Part shown: positions 7,682 through 17,678 of the stretch, piece by piece
Layout of the letters: every line of letters begins with the position of its first letter
Numbering within the stretch: position 1 is the first letter of the stretch
Source of the DNA: Paenibacillus sabuli
Lineage (GTDB): Bacteria; Bacillota; Bacilli; Paenibacillales; Paenibacillaceae
Length of the DNA stretch: 64,000 bases
Reading direction: 5' to 3'
Assembly: GCF_014705605.1 (NCBI RefSeq)
Contig: NZ_JACXIZ010000011.1
Location: 124,001 to 188,000 of the forward strand
Translations under genes and position numbers: made by a program
The notes under the pieces: generated by a model
The model's input: only the letters and a program-made list of their open reading frames with translations
Told to the model about the DNA's origin: nothing
The model's database searches: none

Positions 7682-8290
7682 ATGCAATTGGATGACATTA
7701 CGGTTCTGGACTTTGAGACCAGCGGTCTGAATCCGCAGCGCGACCGGGTCATCGAGCTCTGCGCCATTCGTTGCCACGACGGCGAGATTGTCGGTCATTT
7801 CAGCACGCTGATTCAATTCAAAGGCACGCTCGCGCCAAAAATCACCGAGCTGACGGGCATTACGTCCGACATGCTCGTAGGCGGCATGGACGAGGAGACG
7901 GCTTTTCGGATGCTGAACCGCATGATCGGGTCGAATACGATCGTTGCGCATAACGCCGCATTCGATCTTAGCTTCTTGCATCACACGCTGCTTCGACTGG
8001 CCGGGCGCTCGTTTACCAACGACTTCATCGACACGCTTACGATCAGCCGGCTGCGCCAGCCCTATCCGCACACTCTCAAGGACATGTGCGCGCGCTACGG
8101 CATTGCGCTCGATCAGGCCCACCGCGCCGATTACGACGTGCTGGCCTGCTGGGAGCTGCTGAAGCGGTTGAACGAAGAAGCGCCAGTCGACGATCTGGTC
8201 AATACGCTCGGCTACTTGGCCAAGCACGGTCCGCCCAAATGGTACCCCGCGCACGCCAAGGCACGCAGCGTGTCGCTGCGCTATGCGTGA
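7682..8290 (+). CDS. DEDDh 3'-5' exonuclease (PolC/DnaQ epsilon-like)
   Basis: This 202-residue protein has all three exonuclease motifs: DFETSG (Exo I, residues about 10-15), HNAAFD (Exo II, near 98) and HRADYD (Exo III-epsilon, near 146). These supply the metal-binding Asp/Glu residues and the catalytic His. It resembles the proofreading domain of PolC without any polymerase part. TTGAGGTGA lies 4 nt before the ATG. It diverges from rbsK and converges on a MarR gene. Its cellular substrate cannot be told from the sequence. Confidence 0.9.
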   Translation: MQLDDITVLDFETSGLNPQRDRVIELCAIRCHDGEIVGHFSTLIQFKGTLAPKITELTGITSDMLVGGMDEETAFRMLNRMIGSNTIVAHNAAFDLSFLHHTLLRLAGRSFTNDFIDTLTISRLRQPYPHTLKDMCARYGIALDQAHRADYDVLACWELLKRLNEEAPVDDLVNTLGYLAKHGPPKWYPAHAKARSVSLRYA

Positions 8291-8305
8291 GCCGTTGTGC
8301 GCGCG

Positions 8306-8761
8306 CTAGTCCCGTTGAGCGTGCGCATCGACCAGCTTGCCCATGAGGCGGGACAGCTCCTGCAGCTCTCCCTCCTCCAATCCGACAGTCAACAGCTCCA
8401 TGATTTCCAGCTTCCGGCTGTTGATATCCTCGACCAGCTTGCGCCCTTCCTCCGTAATATCCAGCATCACGATGCGCCGATCCGTCTCGCTGCGCTCCCG
8501 GCTGACGAGCCCCTGCTCGATCAGCTGGTCGGCCATGCCCGTGACCGCTCCCGAGGTTACGGCCAGCATCTCCGCGAGCGCCGACACTTTTTGCGCGCCT
8601 TGCGCTGACAGCTTGAACAGCAGCTTCGCTTGGGTGACGCCGAGTCCGGCGACGCCGCGCTTGTTCCATTCCGTCAGCAGGAGCTTGCGCAGCTGCCGGA
8701 AGGCTTCGTCGAGCCGATTCAGATGCTGCCAATGGCGCTCTTGCTCTTCTCGAGTGCGCAC
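8306..8761 (-). CDS. MarR-family transcriptional regulator
   Basis: This 151-residue winged-helix regulator has the MarR core: LGVTQAKLLFKL, then the recognition region VSALAEMLAVTSGAVTGMADQLIEQGLV, then the wing RSETDRRIVMLDIT. The start is GTG 8761, with AGGAGG upstream. A palindrome just before the gene (8789-8819) suggests autoregulation. No efflux pump or target gene sits in the same operon. The divergent FGE-like gene at 8909 is the only nearby candidate target. Confidence 0.88.
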   Translation of the reverse strand: MRTREEQERHWQHLNRLDEAFRQLRKLLLTEWNKRGVAGLGVTQAKLLFKLSAQGAQKVSALAEMLAVTSGAVTGMADQLIEQGLVSRERSETDRRIVMLDITEEGRKLVEDINSRKLEIMELLTVGLEEGELQELSRLMGKLVDAHAQRD

Positions 8762-8788
8762 TGCCCAGCCCTCCTTCCGCCACTTATT

Positions 8789-8819
8789 TTAGTTTTAAAT
8801 ATTTTATCACGTAAACTAA
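8789..8819. promoter_or_regulatory. Palindromic operator upstream of the MarR gene
   Basis: TTAGTTT and AAACTAA form perfect 7-bp arms separated by 17 AT-rich bases, starting 28 bp before the MarR start codon. The spot overlaps where the promoter should lie, typical of MarR autorepression. Confidence 0.55.
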
Positions 8820-8908
8820 TTTTCGTCAATCTTTAAGAATACGGCAATAGGACATGGACCACATACAGACAGCCGGCCGTTCAGGCTGTCGGACTGCGAG
8901 GAACTGAC

Positions 8909-9886
8909 ATGAACCAATACGATCGAACAGCTTATGTGCGGTTAAATTCTTATCAACGCCAATCCTTGCTGGAGTCTCTCACAGCTCTCCATCCTAATTT
9001 GAAGTTCAAACGGTTCGCCTGTTTTGAGCGGTTCGGCATGCGGACGGATACCGCTATCTATGAACTGGAAGGCAGCGAATTTGTATTTGTGCCGGGCGAC
9101 AGCGTTACGTTGGGCTGGTCTTCTTTCGCTGTCGGACCGGATGAGAAAACAAGCCGTGAATTCGAGGATACGTTGGCCGAATACGGAGCGGGCGAGCTGC
9201 TCTCGTTGCTGGCTGACACGTTGTCGCCTGAGCGTACGGCAACCGTCGGACCGATGCTGGCGGAATGCCGGCTGCGCGAGATCGGCTGGCACACTGTAGC
9301 TGCCGACAGTCCGAAATTGACACCACGTCAACAGGAAGCCATAGAAAAGTTTCAATCCCGCTCCGGCCGTATGCTGACCATCCACAAGTCATTGCGGCTG
9401 ACCCGAACCGACGGCGGCACGCTGATTGAACTTTACGAACCGCGGTCCTATGAGCAACTGCTTCACGGATTGAGGCGGGATTGCTTTGCTTTGCCCACGG
9501 AGGACGAATGGGAATACTTGTGCGGCGGCGGCAGTCGCACGCTATGGCGTTGGGGGGACAGCTTCGATTACGGGATGCGCATCCGTCATTTCGATGACCC
9601 TGAGTTGGCGGGCAAGCCATACGAGCTGGAGCTGCCCAACCAGTTTGGCCTGAGCATTGCCTATGATCCATACCGGTATGAGGTCGTGGACGCGCCGTGT
9701 CTGCTGAAGGGCGGCGACGGCGGCAGCAACATTTGCGGCGGGCTTGGAGTGGCTATGGGATATTTGCCTGTCGCCACTGCCTTTCGCTGCTGGCCGGACG
9801 ACAATATGCTGAAAGAATACAAGCTGGACATCGGCGGCGATCACACGTTTTATCGCCGGATCATTCGTTTGTCGGAGAACGCCTGA
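8909..9886 (+). CDS. FGE/SUMF1-like protein of unknown function
   Basis: This 325-residue protein follows GAGGAACTGAC and ATG. Its second half has the hallmarks of the formylglycine-generating enzyme fold: LPTEDEWEYLCGGG, RWGD, LPNQFGLSIAYDP and LLKGGDGG. The first half has FVFVPGDSVTLGW, like the FGE N-terminal strand. The paired active-site cysteines of true FGE are not evident, so it is probably not a sulfatase activator. It has no signal peptide. It stands alone between a divergent MarR gene and the convergent urease operon. I do not know the function. Confidence 0.75.
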   Translation: MNQYDRTAYVRLNSYQRQSLLESLTALHPNLKFKRFACFERFGMRTDTAIYELEGSEFVFVPGDSVTLGWSSFAVGPDEKTSREFEDTLAEYGAGELLSLLADTLSPERTATVGPMLAECRLREIGWHTVAADSPKLTPRQQEAIEKFQSRSGRMLTIHKSLRLTRTDGGTLIELYEPRSYEQLLHGLRRDCFALPTEDEWEYLCGGGSRTLWRWGDSFDYGMRIRHFDDPELAGKPYELELPNQFGLSIAYDPYRYEVVDAPCLLKGGDGGSNICGGLGVAMGYLPVATAFRCWPDDNMLKEYKLDIGGDHTFYRRIIRLSENA

Positions 9887-9968
9887 TGGGTCGCGTGAAG
9901 AACCGGTCGCGTTGCTCAACTGGCAGGATCTCGAGTTGACGATCATCGCGCAGCATTTCAGCTCTTAA

Positions 9969-9996
9969 AACCCGCAGCCTCCCGAGGCTGCGGGTT
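9969..9996. terminator. Bidirectional hairpin terminator after ureD
   Basis: AACCCGCAGCCTC and its exact reverse complement form a near-perfect 13-bp stem with a very tight loop. It sits directly after the ureD stop codon and serves the convergent gene at 8909 as well. Confidence 0.85.
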
Positions 9997-10887
9997 CTAC
10001 TTGCGAAATTGCAGCGGCGTTAGCTCCAGGAGCGCCGCGCGCGCCGCGGACCAGGCGCGATGGAGCGCCTCTTGAACCGCCCAGGCCGAATCGCCCAGCA
10101 CCGAGACCGTCAGGCCGTGCCGGTAGGCCGGCGACACGCCCCATCGCAGCGACCGGTCGCGAACGGGCAGCTCGCCGAGCGCTTGTCTGACCGCGCCGGC
10201 ATGATTCGGCTGCACGCGGTCGCCCATGCAATAGAACATACCGGCATGCGTCGCGTCTCCCCACGCGCCAGGCGCGCCGAGCCGCTGCTCCTGCGGCACG
10301 ATTAGTTGGCGCTGGGCAAAAATCAGCTCCTCGCCGAGCTGCACGCGCAGCCGATTGTCGAGGCGCCGGTACGCAAAGCGCTCGCCGCGCAGCGCCCGCC
10401 CCGGGCAGAGCACCTCGCTCTGCATCCAGACTGCGCCCGGTGCGAGCCGCACCTCCGTCCGATTGTCGAGCGCCGCCTCCCGGTACAGCATGAGCGGCTC
10501 CATCATCGCTTCGCAGACGGCGTCCGGGCCGAGCACATAGCGCTGCCGCAGCATCGCAGGATGCGCAGGCTCGCTCGGATGCACCTTGGTATAGCTCTGA
10601 TTCGTCACATACGCGTGCGTGCCGGCTTCGCACACCCATTCCAGCTCATAGCGATCCCCGGCCAGCATGCCGGGGGAGACGTCCATGACGATGACGCCGA
10701 GCTGCCGCTCGCGCAGCGGGAAGCTTTTGGCGATCTTGAGCGGCGCGCTATGGTAACGCTCGGCCAAGGCCGTGCGTTCGCCGTGCCGGACGAAGCGGGC
10801 GCGCAGCCGCGCGGTCAAGCCGACCGCCGCCGGCTTCGCCGACTCAGGCGTGGCTATGTTCGATGCCTTTGGCATGGGCCAGCTCAT
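9997..10887 (-). CDS. ureD: Urease accessory protein UreD (UreH)
   Basis: UreD is the scaffold that binds apo-urease and recruits UreF and UreG so that nickel can be inserted. The 296-residue protein matches the family along its length: [19 protein letters not shown] near the N-terminus, then [10 protein letters not shown] and [15 protein letters not shown]. The ATG at 10887 overlaps ureG by 44 bp and has only a weak ribosome site; a start nearer residue 25 is possible. It is the last gene of ureABCFGD and ends at a strong terminator. Confidence 0.92.
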   Translation of the reverse strand: MSWPMPKASNIATPESAKPAAVGLTARLRARFVRHGERTALAERYHSAPLKIAKSFPLRERQLGVIVMDVSPGMLAGDRYELEWVCEAGTHAYVTNQSYTKVHPSEPAHPAMLRQRYVLGPDAVCEAMMEPLMLYREAALDNRTEVRLAPGAVWMQSEVLCPGRALRGERFAYRRLDNRLRVQLGEELIFAQRQLIVPQEQRLGAPGAWGDATHAGMFYCMGDRVQPNHAGAVRQALGELPVRDRSLRWGVSPAYRHGLTVSVLGDSAWAVQEALHRAWSAARAALLELTPLQFRK

Positions 10888-11533
10888 GCTCGATCCAGGA
10901 GATGATGTCGTCTACCCCTTCGCCGCCGTGCAGATTGGAGAAGACGTACGGCAGCTCGCCGCGCACCCGCGCCGTATCGGACTTCATGACGTCCAGGCTG
11001 GCTCCGACATGCGGCGCCAGATCGATTTTGTTAACGAGCAGCAGATCCGAGCGCATGATGCCCGGTCCGCCTTTGCGCGGCAGCTTCTCGCCCTGCGCCA
11101 CGTCGATAATATAGATGAACCGGTCGACCAGCTCCGGACTGAAAGCCGCCGCCAGGTTGTCGCCGCCGCTTTCGATGAAGATGACATCCAGCGGCTGGAA
11201 GCGGCGCTCCAGCTCCTCGACCGCCTCAAAGTTCATCGAAACGTCCTCGCGAATGGCCGTATGCGGGCAGCCGCCGGTCTCGACGCCGATGATGCGTTCC
11301 TCCGGCAGCACGCCGGTGCGCAGCAAAATCTGGGCATCCTCTTTCGTATAGATATCGTTCGTGATGACCCCGATGCTGAATTTTTCGCTCAGCGCCCCTG
11401 CGATGCGTTCGAGCAGCGCCGTCTTGCCCGAGCCGACGGGCCCGCCGATGCCGATCCGCATCGGCCGGTTCCCCTGCGGCTGCGGCTGCTCCCAGCCGTG
11501 ATGATGATGTGCTCCGCCTTGTCCTTGACACAT
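10844..11533 (-). CDS. ureG: Urease accessory GTPase UreG
   Basis: UreG is a SIMIBI-class GTPase that delivers Ni2+ to the urease active site. The 229-residue protein has the P-loop [13 protein letters not shown], the nickel-binding CPH in [19 protein letters not shown] and the guanine-specificity NKID. It also carries a short N-terminal His run (HHHHG). Such runs bind nickel in some UreG proteins, and here it may partly stand in for the absent UreE. It lies between ureF and ureD. Confidence 0.95.
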   Translation of the reverse strand: MCQGQGGAHHHHGWEQPQPQGNRPMRIGIGGPVGSGKTALLERIAGALSEKFSIGVITNDIYTKEDAQILLRTGVLPEERIIGVETGGCPHTAIREDVSMNFEAVEELERRFQPLDVIFIESGGDNLAAAFSPELVDRFIYIIDVAQGEKLPRKGGPGIMRSDLLLVNKIDLAPHVGASLDVMKSDTARVRGELPYVFSNLHGGEGVDDIISWIEHELAHAKGIEHSHA

Positions 11534-11563
11534 GGTTGACGCCTCCGTTTCGTATGGTCTTTT

Positions 11564-12277
11564 TTATGACATGAACAACCGCGCATCCAATGCTTCGTGC
11601 TGCATCGTCGCTTGCTCCGCCTCGGGCATATTCATCCAGGCGTCCTCCGGCTCCTGGTCCTCGACCGCGCGCCAGGCCGCCGCCGCGGCCGGCAGCAGCC
11701 GCGCTACGATCGCCTGACCCTCGGTCTGGCCCATCCGGATCAGCCGCAGCGCGCTGTTGACGCAGGTGACGAGATTGCTGTACAGATAGCCCTGCACCGC
11801 TTGGTCTAGCGGCACGCCGAGCCTGTGGCAGATCCAGCCGAGCACGAGCGGATGGGTGCCGTCGCAGCGCCCTGCGCGCATCGCCGCATGCAGCCGCGGC
11901 AGCGGCAATTCCGGGTAGATCGCATCGTACAGCTGCAGCAGCCGCCGTCCCATCTTCTCCACCCCCGATCGCGTCTCCAGCCCGAGCCGCTGCGCGTGCA
12001 CGAGCCGCTCGACCGCCCAGATACGCGACAGGTCCTCACGCCCGGCATCGCGGTAGACCGCCTTGAGCACCATCGCATCCGCCGGCGCCCACGACTGATC
12101 GAGCATCGCTTCGGCATAGCGCTCCAGCTGTGCGCTCGTGACGACGCGTCCGCGCTGCGCCAGCGCTTCCAGGCCGAAGGAATGCGCGAACCCGCCGATC
12201 GGCAGAGCCGAATCGAGCAGCTGCTGCAGCCTCAGCCACGCCCATGCGCCGTCCTGGCCACCTTCCTCGCGTGCCAT
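11564..12277 (-). CDS. ureF: Urease accessory protein UreF
   Basis: UreF forms the UreDFG activation complex and couples UreG GTP hydrolysis to nickel insertion. The protein shows LLDSALPIGGFAHSFGLE near the N-terminus and a C-terminal NLVTCVNSALRLIRMGQTEGQ, both typical. The ATG at 12277 overlaps the ureC stop codon (TGATG), so translation is probably coupled. A longer reading frame upstream lies inside ureC and is not needed. Length of 237 residues is normal. Confidence 0.92.
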   Translation of the reverse strand: MAREEGGQDGAWAWLRLQQLLDSALPIGGFAHSFGLEALAQRGRVVTSAQLERYAEAMLDQSWAPADAMVLKAVYRDAGREDLSRIWAVERLVHAQRLGLETRSGVEKMGRRLLQLYDAIYPELPLPRLHAAMRAGRCDGTHPLVLGWICHRLGVPLDQAVQGYLYSNLVTCVNSALRLIRMGQTEGQAIVARLLPAAAAAWRAVEDQEPEDAWMNMPEAEQATMQHEALDARLFMS

Positions 12278-13989
12278 CAGAACAGGAAGTAGCGCTGTGC
12301 CATCGGCACCACGCTGGACGGCTCGCACGTCACATGCTCCCCGTCCACGCTCACCTTGTATGTTTCCGGATCGACCTCGATGCGCGGGGTCTCGCTGTTA
12401 TGAATCATGTCCTTCTTGCCGACGGTGCGGCAGCCCTTCACCGGCTCAACGCGCTTTTGCAGCCCCAGCTCGGAGGCGATGCCGCGCGCATGCGCGGCCT
12501 GCGAGACGAAGGTAATGCTGCTTTGCTGCACCGATTTGCCGTAGGCTGCGAACATCGGCCGGCCGTATACCGGCTGGGGCGTCGGGATCGAGGCATTGGG
12601 ATCGCCCATCTGAGCGTAGGCGATGCTGCCGCCCTTGAGCACCAGGTCCGGCTTGACGCCGAAAAACATCGGATTCCACAGCACCAAATCGGCGAACTTG
12701 CCCGGCTCGACAGATCCGACGAGATGCGAGATGCCGTGTGTCAGCGCCGGATTGATCGTGTACTTGGCAACATAGCGCTTGATCCGGAAGTTGTCGCTCT
12801 CCTGGTCGGGCGCGAGCGGACCGCGCTGGCGCTTCATCTTGTCCGCCGTCTGCCAGGTGCGCATGATGACCTCTCCGACGCGTCCCATCGCCTGGGAATC
12901 GGAGCTGATCATGCTGAAGACACCCATGTCGTGCAGGATATCCTCGGCGGCGATCGTCTCCGGCCGGATACGCGAATCGGCGAACGCGACGTCCTCGGGA
13001 ATGCGGCTGTCGAGGTGATGGCACACCATCAGCATATCCAGATGCTCCTCGATCGTATTGACTGTGAACGGGCGGGTCGGATTCGTCGAGGAGGGCAGCA
13101 CGTTCGGCTCCGCCGCCGCGCGGATAATATCCGGGGCATGTCCGCCGCCGGCGCCTTCCGTATGATACGTGTGAATCGTGCGCGTGCCGATGGCGCGCAG
13201 CGTATCCTCTAGGAAGCCCGCTTCGTTGAGCGTATCCGTATGAATCGCGACCTGCACGTCGTATTGGTCTGCGGCCTGCAGACAAGCGTCGATCGCAGCC
13301 GGGGTCGTGCCCCAGTCCTCGTGCAGCTTGAGTCCGATCGCACCAGCTTCGATCTGTTCGATCAGCGGCGCTGTAGCGGAAGCGTTGCCCTTGCCGGTGA
13401 AGCCGATATTCATCGGAAAAGCTTCCGCAGCTTCCAGCATGCGCCGCATATGCCAGGCGCCGGGCGTACAGGTGGTGGCGTTGGTGCCGGTCGCGGGTCC
13501 CGTGCCGCCGCCGATCATCGTCGTCACGCCGGAGGCCAGCGCCGTCTCGATCTGCTGTGGGCAGATGAAGTGAATATGGGCGTCGATGCCGCCCGCCGTC
13601 ACGATTTTGCCCTCGGCTGCAATGACCTCTGTACCTGCGCCGACGATCATGTTGGCGTCGACGCCGTCCATGATTTCCGGATTGCCGCCCTTGCCGATGC
13701 CCACGATCTGGCCGTCCCTAAGGCCGATATCCGCCTTGACGATGCCCCAATGGTCGATGATGACCGCATTCGTAATCAGCGTATCCAGCACGCCGTCGGC
13801 GCGCACGGCGCTGCCCGACTGGCCCATGCCGTCGCGGATGACCTTGCCGCCGCCGAATTTGCATTCGTCGCCGTAGACGGTGTAGTCCTTCTCAACCTCG
13901 GCCCATAGCTCGGTATCGGCGAGCCGCACGGCGTCGCCGGCTGTCGGGCCGAACATTTGCGCATAGCTGGCGCGATCCATTCGGCTCAT
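12277..13989 (-). CDS. ureC: Urease subunit alpha (catalytic)
   Basis: UreC carries the binuclear nickel site that hydrolyses urea to ammonia and carbamate. The 570-residue protein includes [11 protein letters not shown] (nickel-binding His pair), the carbamylated-lysine region [12 protein letters not shown] near residue 217 and the flap signature MVCHHLD with the catalytic His. Length is standard. It overlaps ureB by 4 bp at its start and ureF by 1 bp at its end. Confidence 0.98.
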   Translation of the reverse strand: MSRMDRASYAQMFGPTAGDAVRLADTELWAEVEKDYTVYGDECKFGGGKVIRDGMGQSGSAVRADGVLDTLITNAVIIDHWGIVKADIGLRDGQIVGIGKGGNPEIMDGVDANMIVGAGTEVIAAEGKIVTAGGIDAHIHFICPQQIETALASGVTTMIGGGTGPATGTNATTCTPGAWHMRRMLEAAEAFPMNIGFTGKGNASATAPLIEQIEAGAIGLKLHEDWGTTPAAIDACLQAADQYDVQVAIHTDTLNEAGFLEDTLRAIGTRTIHTYHTEGAGGGHAPDIIRAAAEPNVLPSSTNPTRPFTVNTIEEHLDMLMVCHHLDSRIPEDVAFADSRIRPETIAAEDILHDMGVFSMISSDSQAMGRVGEVIMRTWQTADKMKRQRGPLAPDQESDNFRIKRYVAKYTINPALTHGISHLVGSVEPGKFADLVLWNPMFFGVKPDLVLKGGSIAYAQMGDPNASIPTPQPVYGRPMFAAYGKSVQQSSITFVSQAAHARGIASELGLQKRVEPVKGCRTVGKKDMIHNSETPRIEVDPETYKVSVDGEHVTCEPSSVVPMAQRYFLF

Positions 13990-14354
13990 CGGCCCGCCTC
14001 CTGCCAGCGCTCGAGCCGCTGGCGCACCTCGGCTGGCAGCGGGCCGTCACCCACCGGTCCTTGCGTCAGATTATTGAGCCCGTACGCTTGCCGTGTGCCG
14101 CCCAGCGCGACGAGCCGGACCGGCTTCTCCTCCCCGGGCTCGAAGCGGACGGCCGTGCCCGCCGGGATATCCAGCCGCATGCCAAACGCCGCCTCGCGGT
14201 CGAAGTCCAGCGCCCGGTTGACTTCAAAAAAATGATAATGCGATCCGACCTGGACCGGTCGGTCGCCTGTATTGACGACGATCAATTCCGATCTTCGACG
14301 CCCCGGGCTGAGCGCGATCTCGCCCGGGCCTGTCCGATATTCTCCAGGAATCAT
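13986..14354 (-). CDS. ureB: Urease subunit beta
   Basis: Structural beta subunit of the urease heterotrimer. The 122-residue protein begins MIPGEY and has the family core [17 protein letters not shown] and [29 protein letters not shown] precedes the ATG by about 12 nt. It lies 30 bp after ureA and overlaps ureC by 4 bp. Confidence 0.97.
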   Translation of the reverse strand: MIPGEYRTGPGEIALSPGRRRSELIVVNTGDRPVQVGSHYHFFEVNRALDFDREAAFGMRLDIPAGTAVRFEPGEEKPVRLVALGGTRQAYGLNNLTQGPVGDGPLPAEVRQRLERWQEAGR

Positions 14355-14384
14355 GCGCGTGACTTCACCTCCATTAAGAACAAT

Positions 14385-14699
14385 TTACGTGGCAATCGGA
14401 TGATGGATTGTGACGAGCTTGGTCCCGTCGGGAAAGGTCGCTTCGACCTGGACCTCGTGAATCATATCCGGCACGCCCTCCATGACTTGGTCGGCCTTGA
14501 GAATCTGCGTGCCCTGCGACATCAGCTCGGCGACGGTGCGTCCGTCGCGCGCGCCCTCCATGATCTCCGAGGTAATCAAGGCGACGCTTTCGGGATAGTT
14601 CAGCTTGACGCCCCGCCCCAGCCGGCGCCTCGCCAGATCGGCGGCTACGGTGATGAGCAGCTTTTCTTTTTCGCGCTCGGTCAATTGCAACAGCTTCAC
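14385..14699 (-). CDS. ureA: Urease subunit gamma
   Basis: Smallest structural subunit of urease, 104 residues from the GTG at 14699 ([16 protein letters not shown]). Family motifs include [10 protein letters not shown] and [13 protein letters not shown]. The open frame extends further upstream, but the promoter at 14727-14755 lies in that extension, so the GTG is the likely start. First gene of the ure operon. Confidence 0.95.
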   Translation of the reverse strand: MKLLQLTEREKEKLLITVAADLARRRLGRGVKLNYPESVALITSEIMEGARDGRTVAELMSQGTQILKADQVMEGVPDMIHEVQVEATFPDGTKLVTIHHPIAT

Positions 14700-14726
14700 C
14701 TCGTTATTTTCCAGTTCTGTAGTTAC

Positions 14727-14755
14727 ATTATAATCATGCCGTCCGCTGAAGTAAA
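14727..14755 (-). promoter_or_regulatory. Sigma-A promoter of the urease operon
   Basis: On the minus strand TTTACT (14755-14750), a 17-bp spacer and a consensus TATAAT (14732-14727) form a good vegetative promoter. Transcription would start near 14720, about 20 nt before the ureA GTG. Confidence 0.7.
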
Positions 14756-14762
14756 TCCCGAA

Positions 14763-14779
14763 TGTCACATAAGGTGACA
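14763..14779. promoter_or_regulatory. GlnR/TnrA binding box
   Basis: TGTCACATAAGGTGACA fits the GlnR/TnrA consensus TGTNA-N7-TNACA with no mismatch. It is centred about 50 bp upstream of the predicted ure start site, where TnrA acts as activator in Bacillus. The urease operon is therefore probably controlled by nitrogen supply. Confidence 0.8.
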
Positions 14780-14946
14780 TAAGGCAAGAAACAAAGCGCA
14801 AAAGCCAAGACCTGTATCAGCGAATAGCTTCTCCTAACCGCTAGTCAGGGCTTGTATGGTATGTTACACTGATTGTTACGGACGAATGCGCCGCAGACGC
14901 TGGATTATTCTGCGCAAGCTTATTTATTCTTAGGAGGGAACAAGGC

Positions 14947-16632
14947 ATGGCAACCAAAAAAATGCGGTCAGACATGATTAAAAAAGGCTTTGACCGCGCA
15001 CCGCACCGCAGTCTGTTGCGTGCGGCCGGCGTCAAGGAAGAGGATTTCGGCAAGCCGTTCATTGCGGTCTGCAACTCATATATCGATATTGTGCCGGGTC
15101 ACGTGCATCTGCAAGAATTTGGAAAAATAGTAAAAGAAGCCATTCGCGAGGCAGGCGGCGTGCCGTTCGAATTCAACACGATCGGCGTTGACGACGGCAT
15201 CGCAATGGGACATATCGGCATGCGCTATTCCCTGCCGAGCCGCGAGATCATCGCCGACTCGCTGGAGACGGTCGTCTCGGCGCATTGGTTCGACGGCATG
15301 GTCTGCATCCCGAACTGCGACAAGATTACGCCGGGCATGATGATGGGCGCGCTGCGCGTCAATATTCCGACCGTATTTGTCAGCGGCGGGCCGATGAAGG
15401 CCGGCAAAACCTCGGACGGACGCTCCATCTCGCTCTCGAGCGTATTCGAAGGCGTCGGCGCTTTTCAATCCGGCAACCTCGACGAAAAAGGGCTGACCGA
15501 GCTGGAGCAGTTCGGCTGCCCGACCTGCGGCTCCTGCTCCGGCATGTTCACCGCCAACTCGATGAACTGTCTGGCCGAAGGCCTCGGCCTGGCGCTCCCG
15601 GGCAACGGCACGATTCTCGCGGTCGCGCCGGAGCGCAGGGAATTCGTAAAGCGTTCGGCCGCGCAGCTGATGTCGCTGATCGAGCAGGACATCAAGCCGC
15701 GCGACATCGTCACGATCGAAGCGATCGACAATGCCTTTGCGCTCGACATGGCCATGGGCGGCTCCACCAACACGGTGCTGCATACGCTGGCACTGGCGCA
15801 TGAGGCCGGCTTCGAGTATCCGGTCCAACGCATCAATGAAGTCGCCGAGCGCGTGCCGCATCTGGCCAAAATCGCGCCCGCATCGGACTATCATATCGAG
15901 GACGTGCACAATGCCGGCGGCGTCACTGCCATCCTCAACGAGCTGTTCAAAAAAGAAGGCACGCTCAATGGCGATTGCATCACCGTCACCGGCAAAACAC
16001 TCCGCGAAAACGCAATGGGCCATGAGATCGTCGACACGGACGTCATCCATACAATCGCCAATCCGCATAGCGCCCGCGGCGGATTGGCCGTCCTGTTCGG
16101 CAATCTGGCGCCGGACGGCGCGATCATCAAGGTCGGTGCGGTCGATCCTTCCGTCGGCGGCTATCACAAGGGGCCGGCCATCTGCTTCGAGTCTCAGGAA
16201 GAAGCACTGTACGGCATTGCCAACGGCAAAGTGAAGGAAGGCCACGTCGTTGTCATTCGTTACGAAGGACCCAAGGGCGGACCAGGCATGCCCGAGATGC
16301 TCGCCCCGACCTCGCAGATCGTCGGTATGGGCCTGGGCGCCAAAGTCGGCCTGATCACGGACGGACGTTTTTCCGGAGCCTCTCGCGGCATCAGCATCGG
16401 ACATATCTCGCCGGAAGCGGCGGAGGGCGGACCGATCGCGTTTGTCGAAGACGGCGACGAGATCGAGCTCGATCTCGAAAATCGCAAGATCGAGCTGTTG
16501 ATCAGCGAAGAAGAATTCAGCGCCCGGCGCGCGAACTGGAAGGGCTTTGAATCCAAAGTCAAAACCGGATACCTTTCCCGCTATTCCAAGCTCGTCACCT
16601 CGGCCAGCACCGGCGGTGTCATGAAAGTATAA
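14947..16632 (+). CDS. ilvD: Dihydroxy-acid dehydratase
   Basis: Converts 2,3-dihydroxy-isovalerate and its isoleucine-pathway analogue to 2-keto acids in branched-chain amino acid synthesis. The 561-residue protein has the Fe-S cysteines in [12 protein letters not shown] and [16 protein letters not shown] and the C-terminal [25 protein letters not shown] precedes the ATG. It diverges from ureA, is monocistronic and ends at a strong terminator. No T-box or other leader is visible in the 145-bp upstream region. Confidence 0.97.
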   Translation: MATKKMRSDMIKKGFDRAPHRSLLRAAGVKEEDFGKPFIAVCNSYIDIVPGHVHLQEFGKIVKEAIREAGGVPFEFNTIGVDDGIAMGHIGMRYSLPSREIIADSLETVVSAHWFDGMVCIPNCDKITPGMMMGALRVNIPTVFVSGGPMKAGKTSDGRSISLSSVFEGVGAFQSGNLDEKGLTELEQFGCPTCGSCSGMFTANSMNCLAEGLGLALPGNGTILAVAPERREFVKRSAAQLMSLIEQDIKPRDIVTIEAIDNAFALDMAMGGSTNTVLHTLALAHEAGFEYPVQRINEVAERVPHLAKIAPASDYHIEDVHNAGGVTAILNELFKKEGTLNGDCITVTGKTLRENAMGHEIVDTDVIHTIANPHSARGGLAVLFGNLAPDGAIIKVGAVDPSVGGYHKGPAICFESQEEALYGIANGKVKEGHVVVIRYEGPKGGPGMPEMLAPTSQIVGMGLGAKVGLITDGRFSGASRGISIGHISPEAAEGGPIAFVEDGDEIELDLENRKIELLISEEEFSARRANWKGFESKVKTGYLSRYSKLVTSASTGGVMKV

Positions 16633-16678
16633 GCAGATCTGTCCCGACGGTTGGACAGGCTTTAGCGAAATTAAGTAT

Positions 16679-16730
16679 AAGGGACGGACCAGCGATCAGT
16701 TTTCACTGATTTTCTGGTCCGTCCCTTTTT
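16679..16730 (+). terminator. Rho-independent terminator of ilvD
   Basis: A 14-bp stem (AAGGGACGGACCAG pairing with its complement) with a 21-nt loop runs into TTTTT. The A/T edges make it usable from both sides, so it can also stop minus-strand transcription from the anti-sigma gene. Confidence 0.9.
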
Positions 16731-16844
16731 ATTTTAGGACTTAATTGGAGATCCTAGGCCTGGCCATAAAAAGACAGCCAGACTGTGTCGCCTACGTTTC
16801 ATTTATGCCATTTTTGTGTAATAGGTTGACAAAAGGCTTTGTGC

Positions 16845-17678
16845 TCAAGCAGACGTGAGCGGGGCGCTAAGCACGATCGGACCGCGCGGTTCGTTACCTT
16901 GCGCGTCCGGCTCGAGCGTAATGGCAATCGTATCATATTCGCTCTCAGCAGCGGCAATCGTATGATACAGCGCGCCGGTGCCGTCATGCGTCAAAAACGT
17001 GCCCGCACTGGCAGGCTGTCCGTCCTTAAGAAGCCAAACCTGAAAGGCTTCTTCGTTTTGCAGAGCCGGAAGTTGCTCGGCTTGAATGATCAGATGGGTC
17101 CCCGCACTGTCAATGACGATTGTAGCCAGTCCGCGTGCGACAATGTCCGCTGTGCCTGCGTCAAGCGAGACGACATTCTCGACCTGAAGCGGACCTGTAG
17201 CGTCAGTTGGAGCCGAGATGGCGAGCTGCTGCTTGAGATCCGCGACCTGAGCGTTCAACTGCGCGTTTTGATCGTCCATTTTTCGTACCTCCGATACCAT
17301 TGCTCCCGAAAATACGGCTAAGCCGGCAATCATTGCGACCAATCCGCCAGTCAGCCATCTAAATCGAGTCGGCGCCGGTTCACCATCTCGTGAAGGCGGT
17401 TCTTCCGCCTCCTGAATGCGCCGCTTAGCGACTGTGCCCAGCTCGGGCTTCGAGTTGTCAAAGACGCGCGCCATAACCCGATCCTTCATGCCTTCGGGCG
17501 GGTCAACCTGCTGTACGGCAAGCGGGAGCGTATCCAGCAACGGCATCAGTTCGTCCACTTCTTTTTTGCAATGCACGCAACTTGCCAAATGCGCTTCGAA
17601 TGCGAGGCGATCTTCTTGCTCCAACCCGCCGAGCACGTATAATTCTACATCTTCGCAACGATTGTGCTGCGCCATCAT
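16845..17678 (-). CDS. Anti-sigma factor, RskA-type with zinc-finger N-terminus
   Basis: From ATG 17678 (AAGGAGG upstream) the protein has 277 residues. The N-terminal domain has a zinc-finger-like HLASCVHCKKE motif of ZAS anti-sigma factors. One membrane segment follows (GGLVAMIAGLAVFSGAMV, about residue 115-135), then a coiled stretch and an extracytoplasmic RskA domain (FQVWLLKDGQPASAG). The ATG overlaps the sigma-factor stop codon (ATGA), so the pair is made together. It should hold the ECF sigma factor at the membrane until a signal causes proteolysis. The signal is unknown. Confidence 0.88.
   Translation of the reverse strand: MMAQHNRCEDVELYVLGGLEQEDRLAFEAHLASCVHCKKEVDELMPLLDTLPLAVQQVDPPEGMKDRVMARVFDNSKPELGTVAKRRIQEAEEPPSRDGEPAPTRFRWLTGGLVAMIAGLAVFSGAMVSEVRKMDDQNAQLNAQVADLKQQLAISAPTDATGPLQVENVVSLDAGTADIVARGLATIVIDSAGTHLIIQAEQLPALQNEEAFQVWLLKDGQPASAGTFLTHDGTGALYHTIAAAESEYDTIAITLEPDAQGNEPRGPIVLSAPLTSA

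Noticed and set aside
9882-9959. Short plus-strand frame after the FGE-like gene (PDGSREEPVALLNWQDLEL)
   Set aside because: Protein-like composition but no start codon or ribosome site. It could be a frameshifted tail of the FGE-like gene, but I cannot show this.
14802-14946. T-box or other branched-chain amino acid leader before ilvD
   Set aside because: The interval is too short and has no T-box core or terminator.
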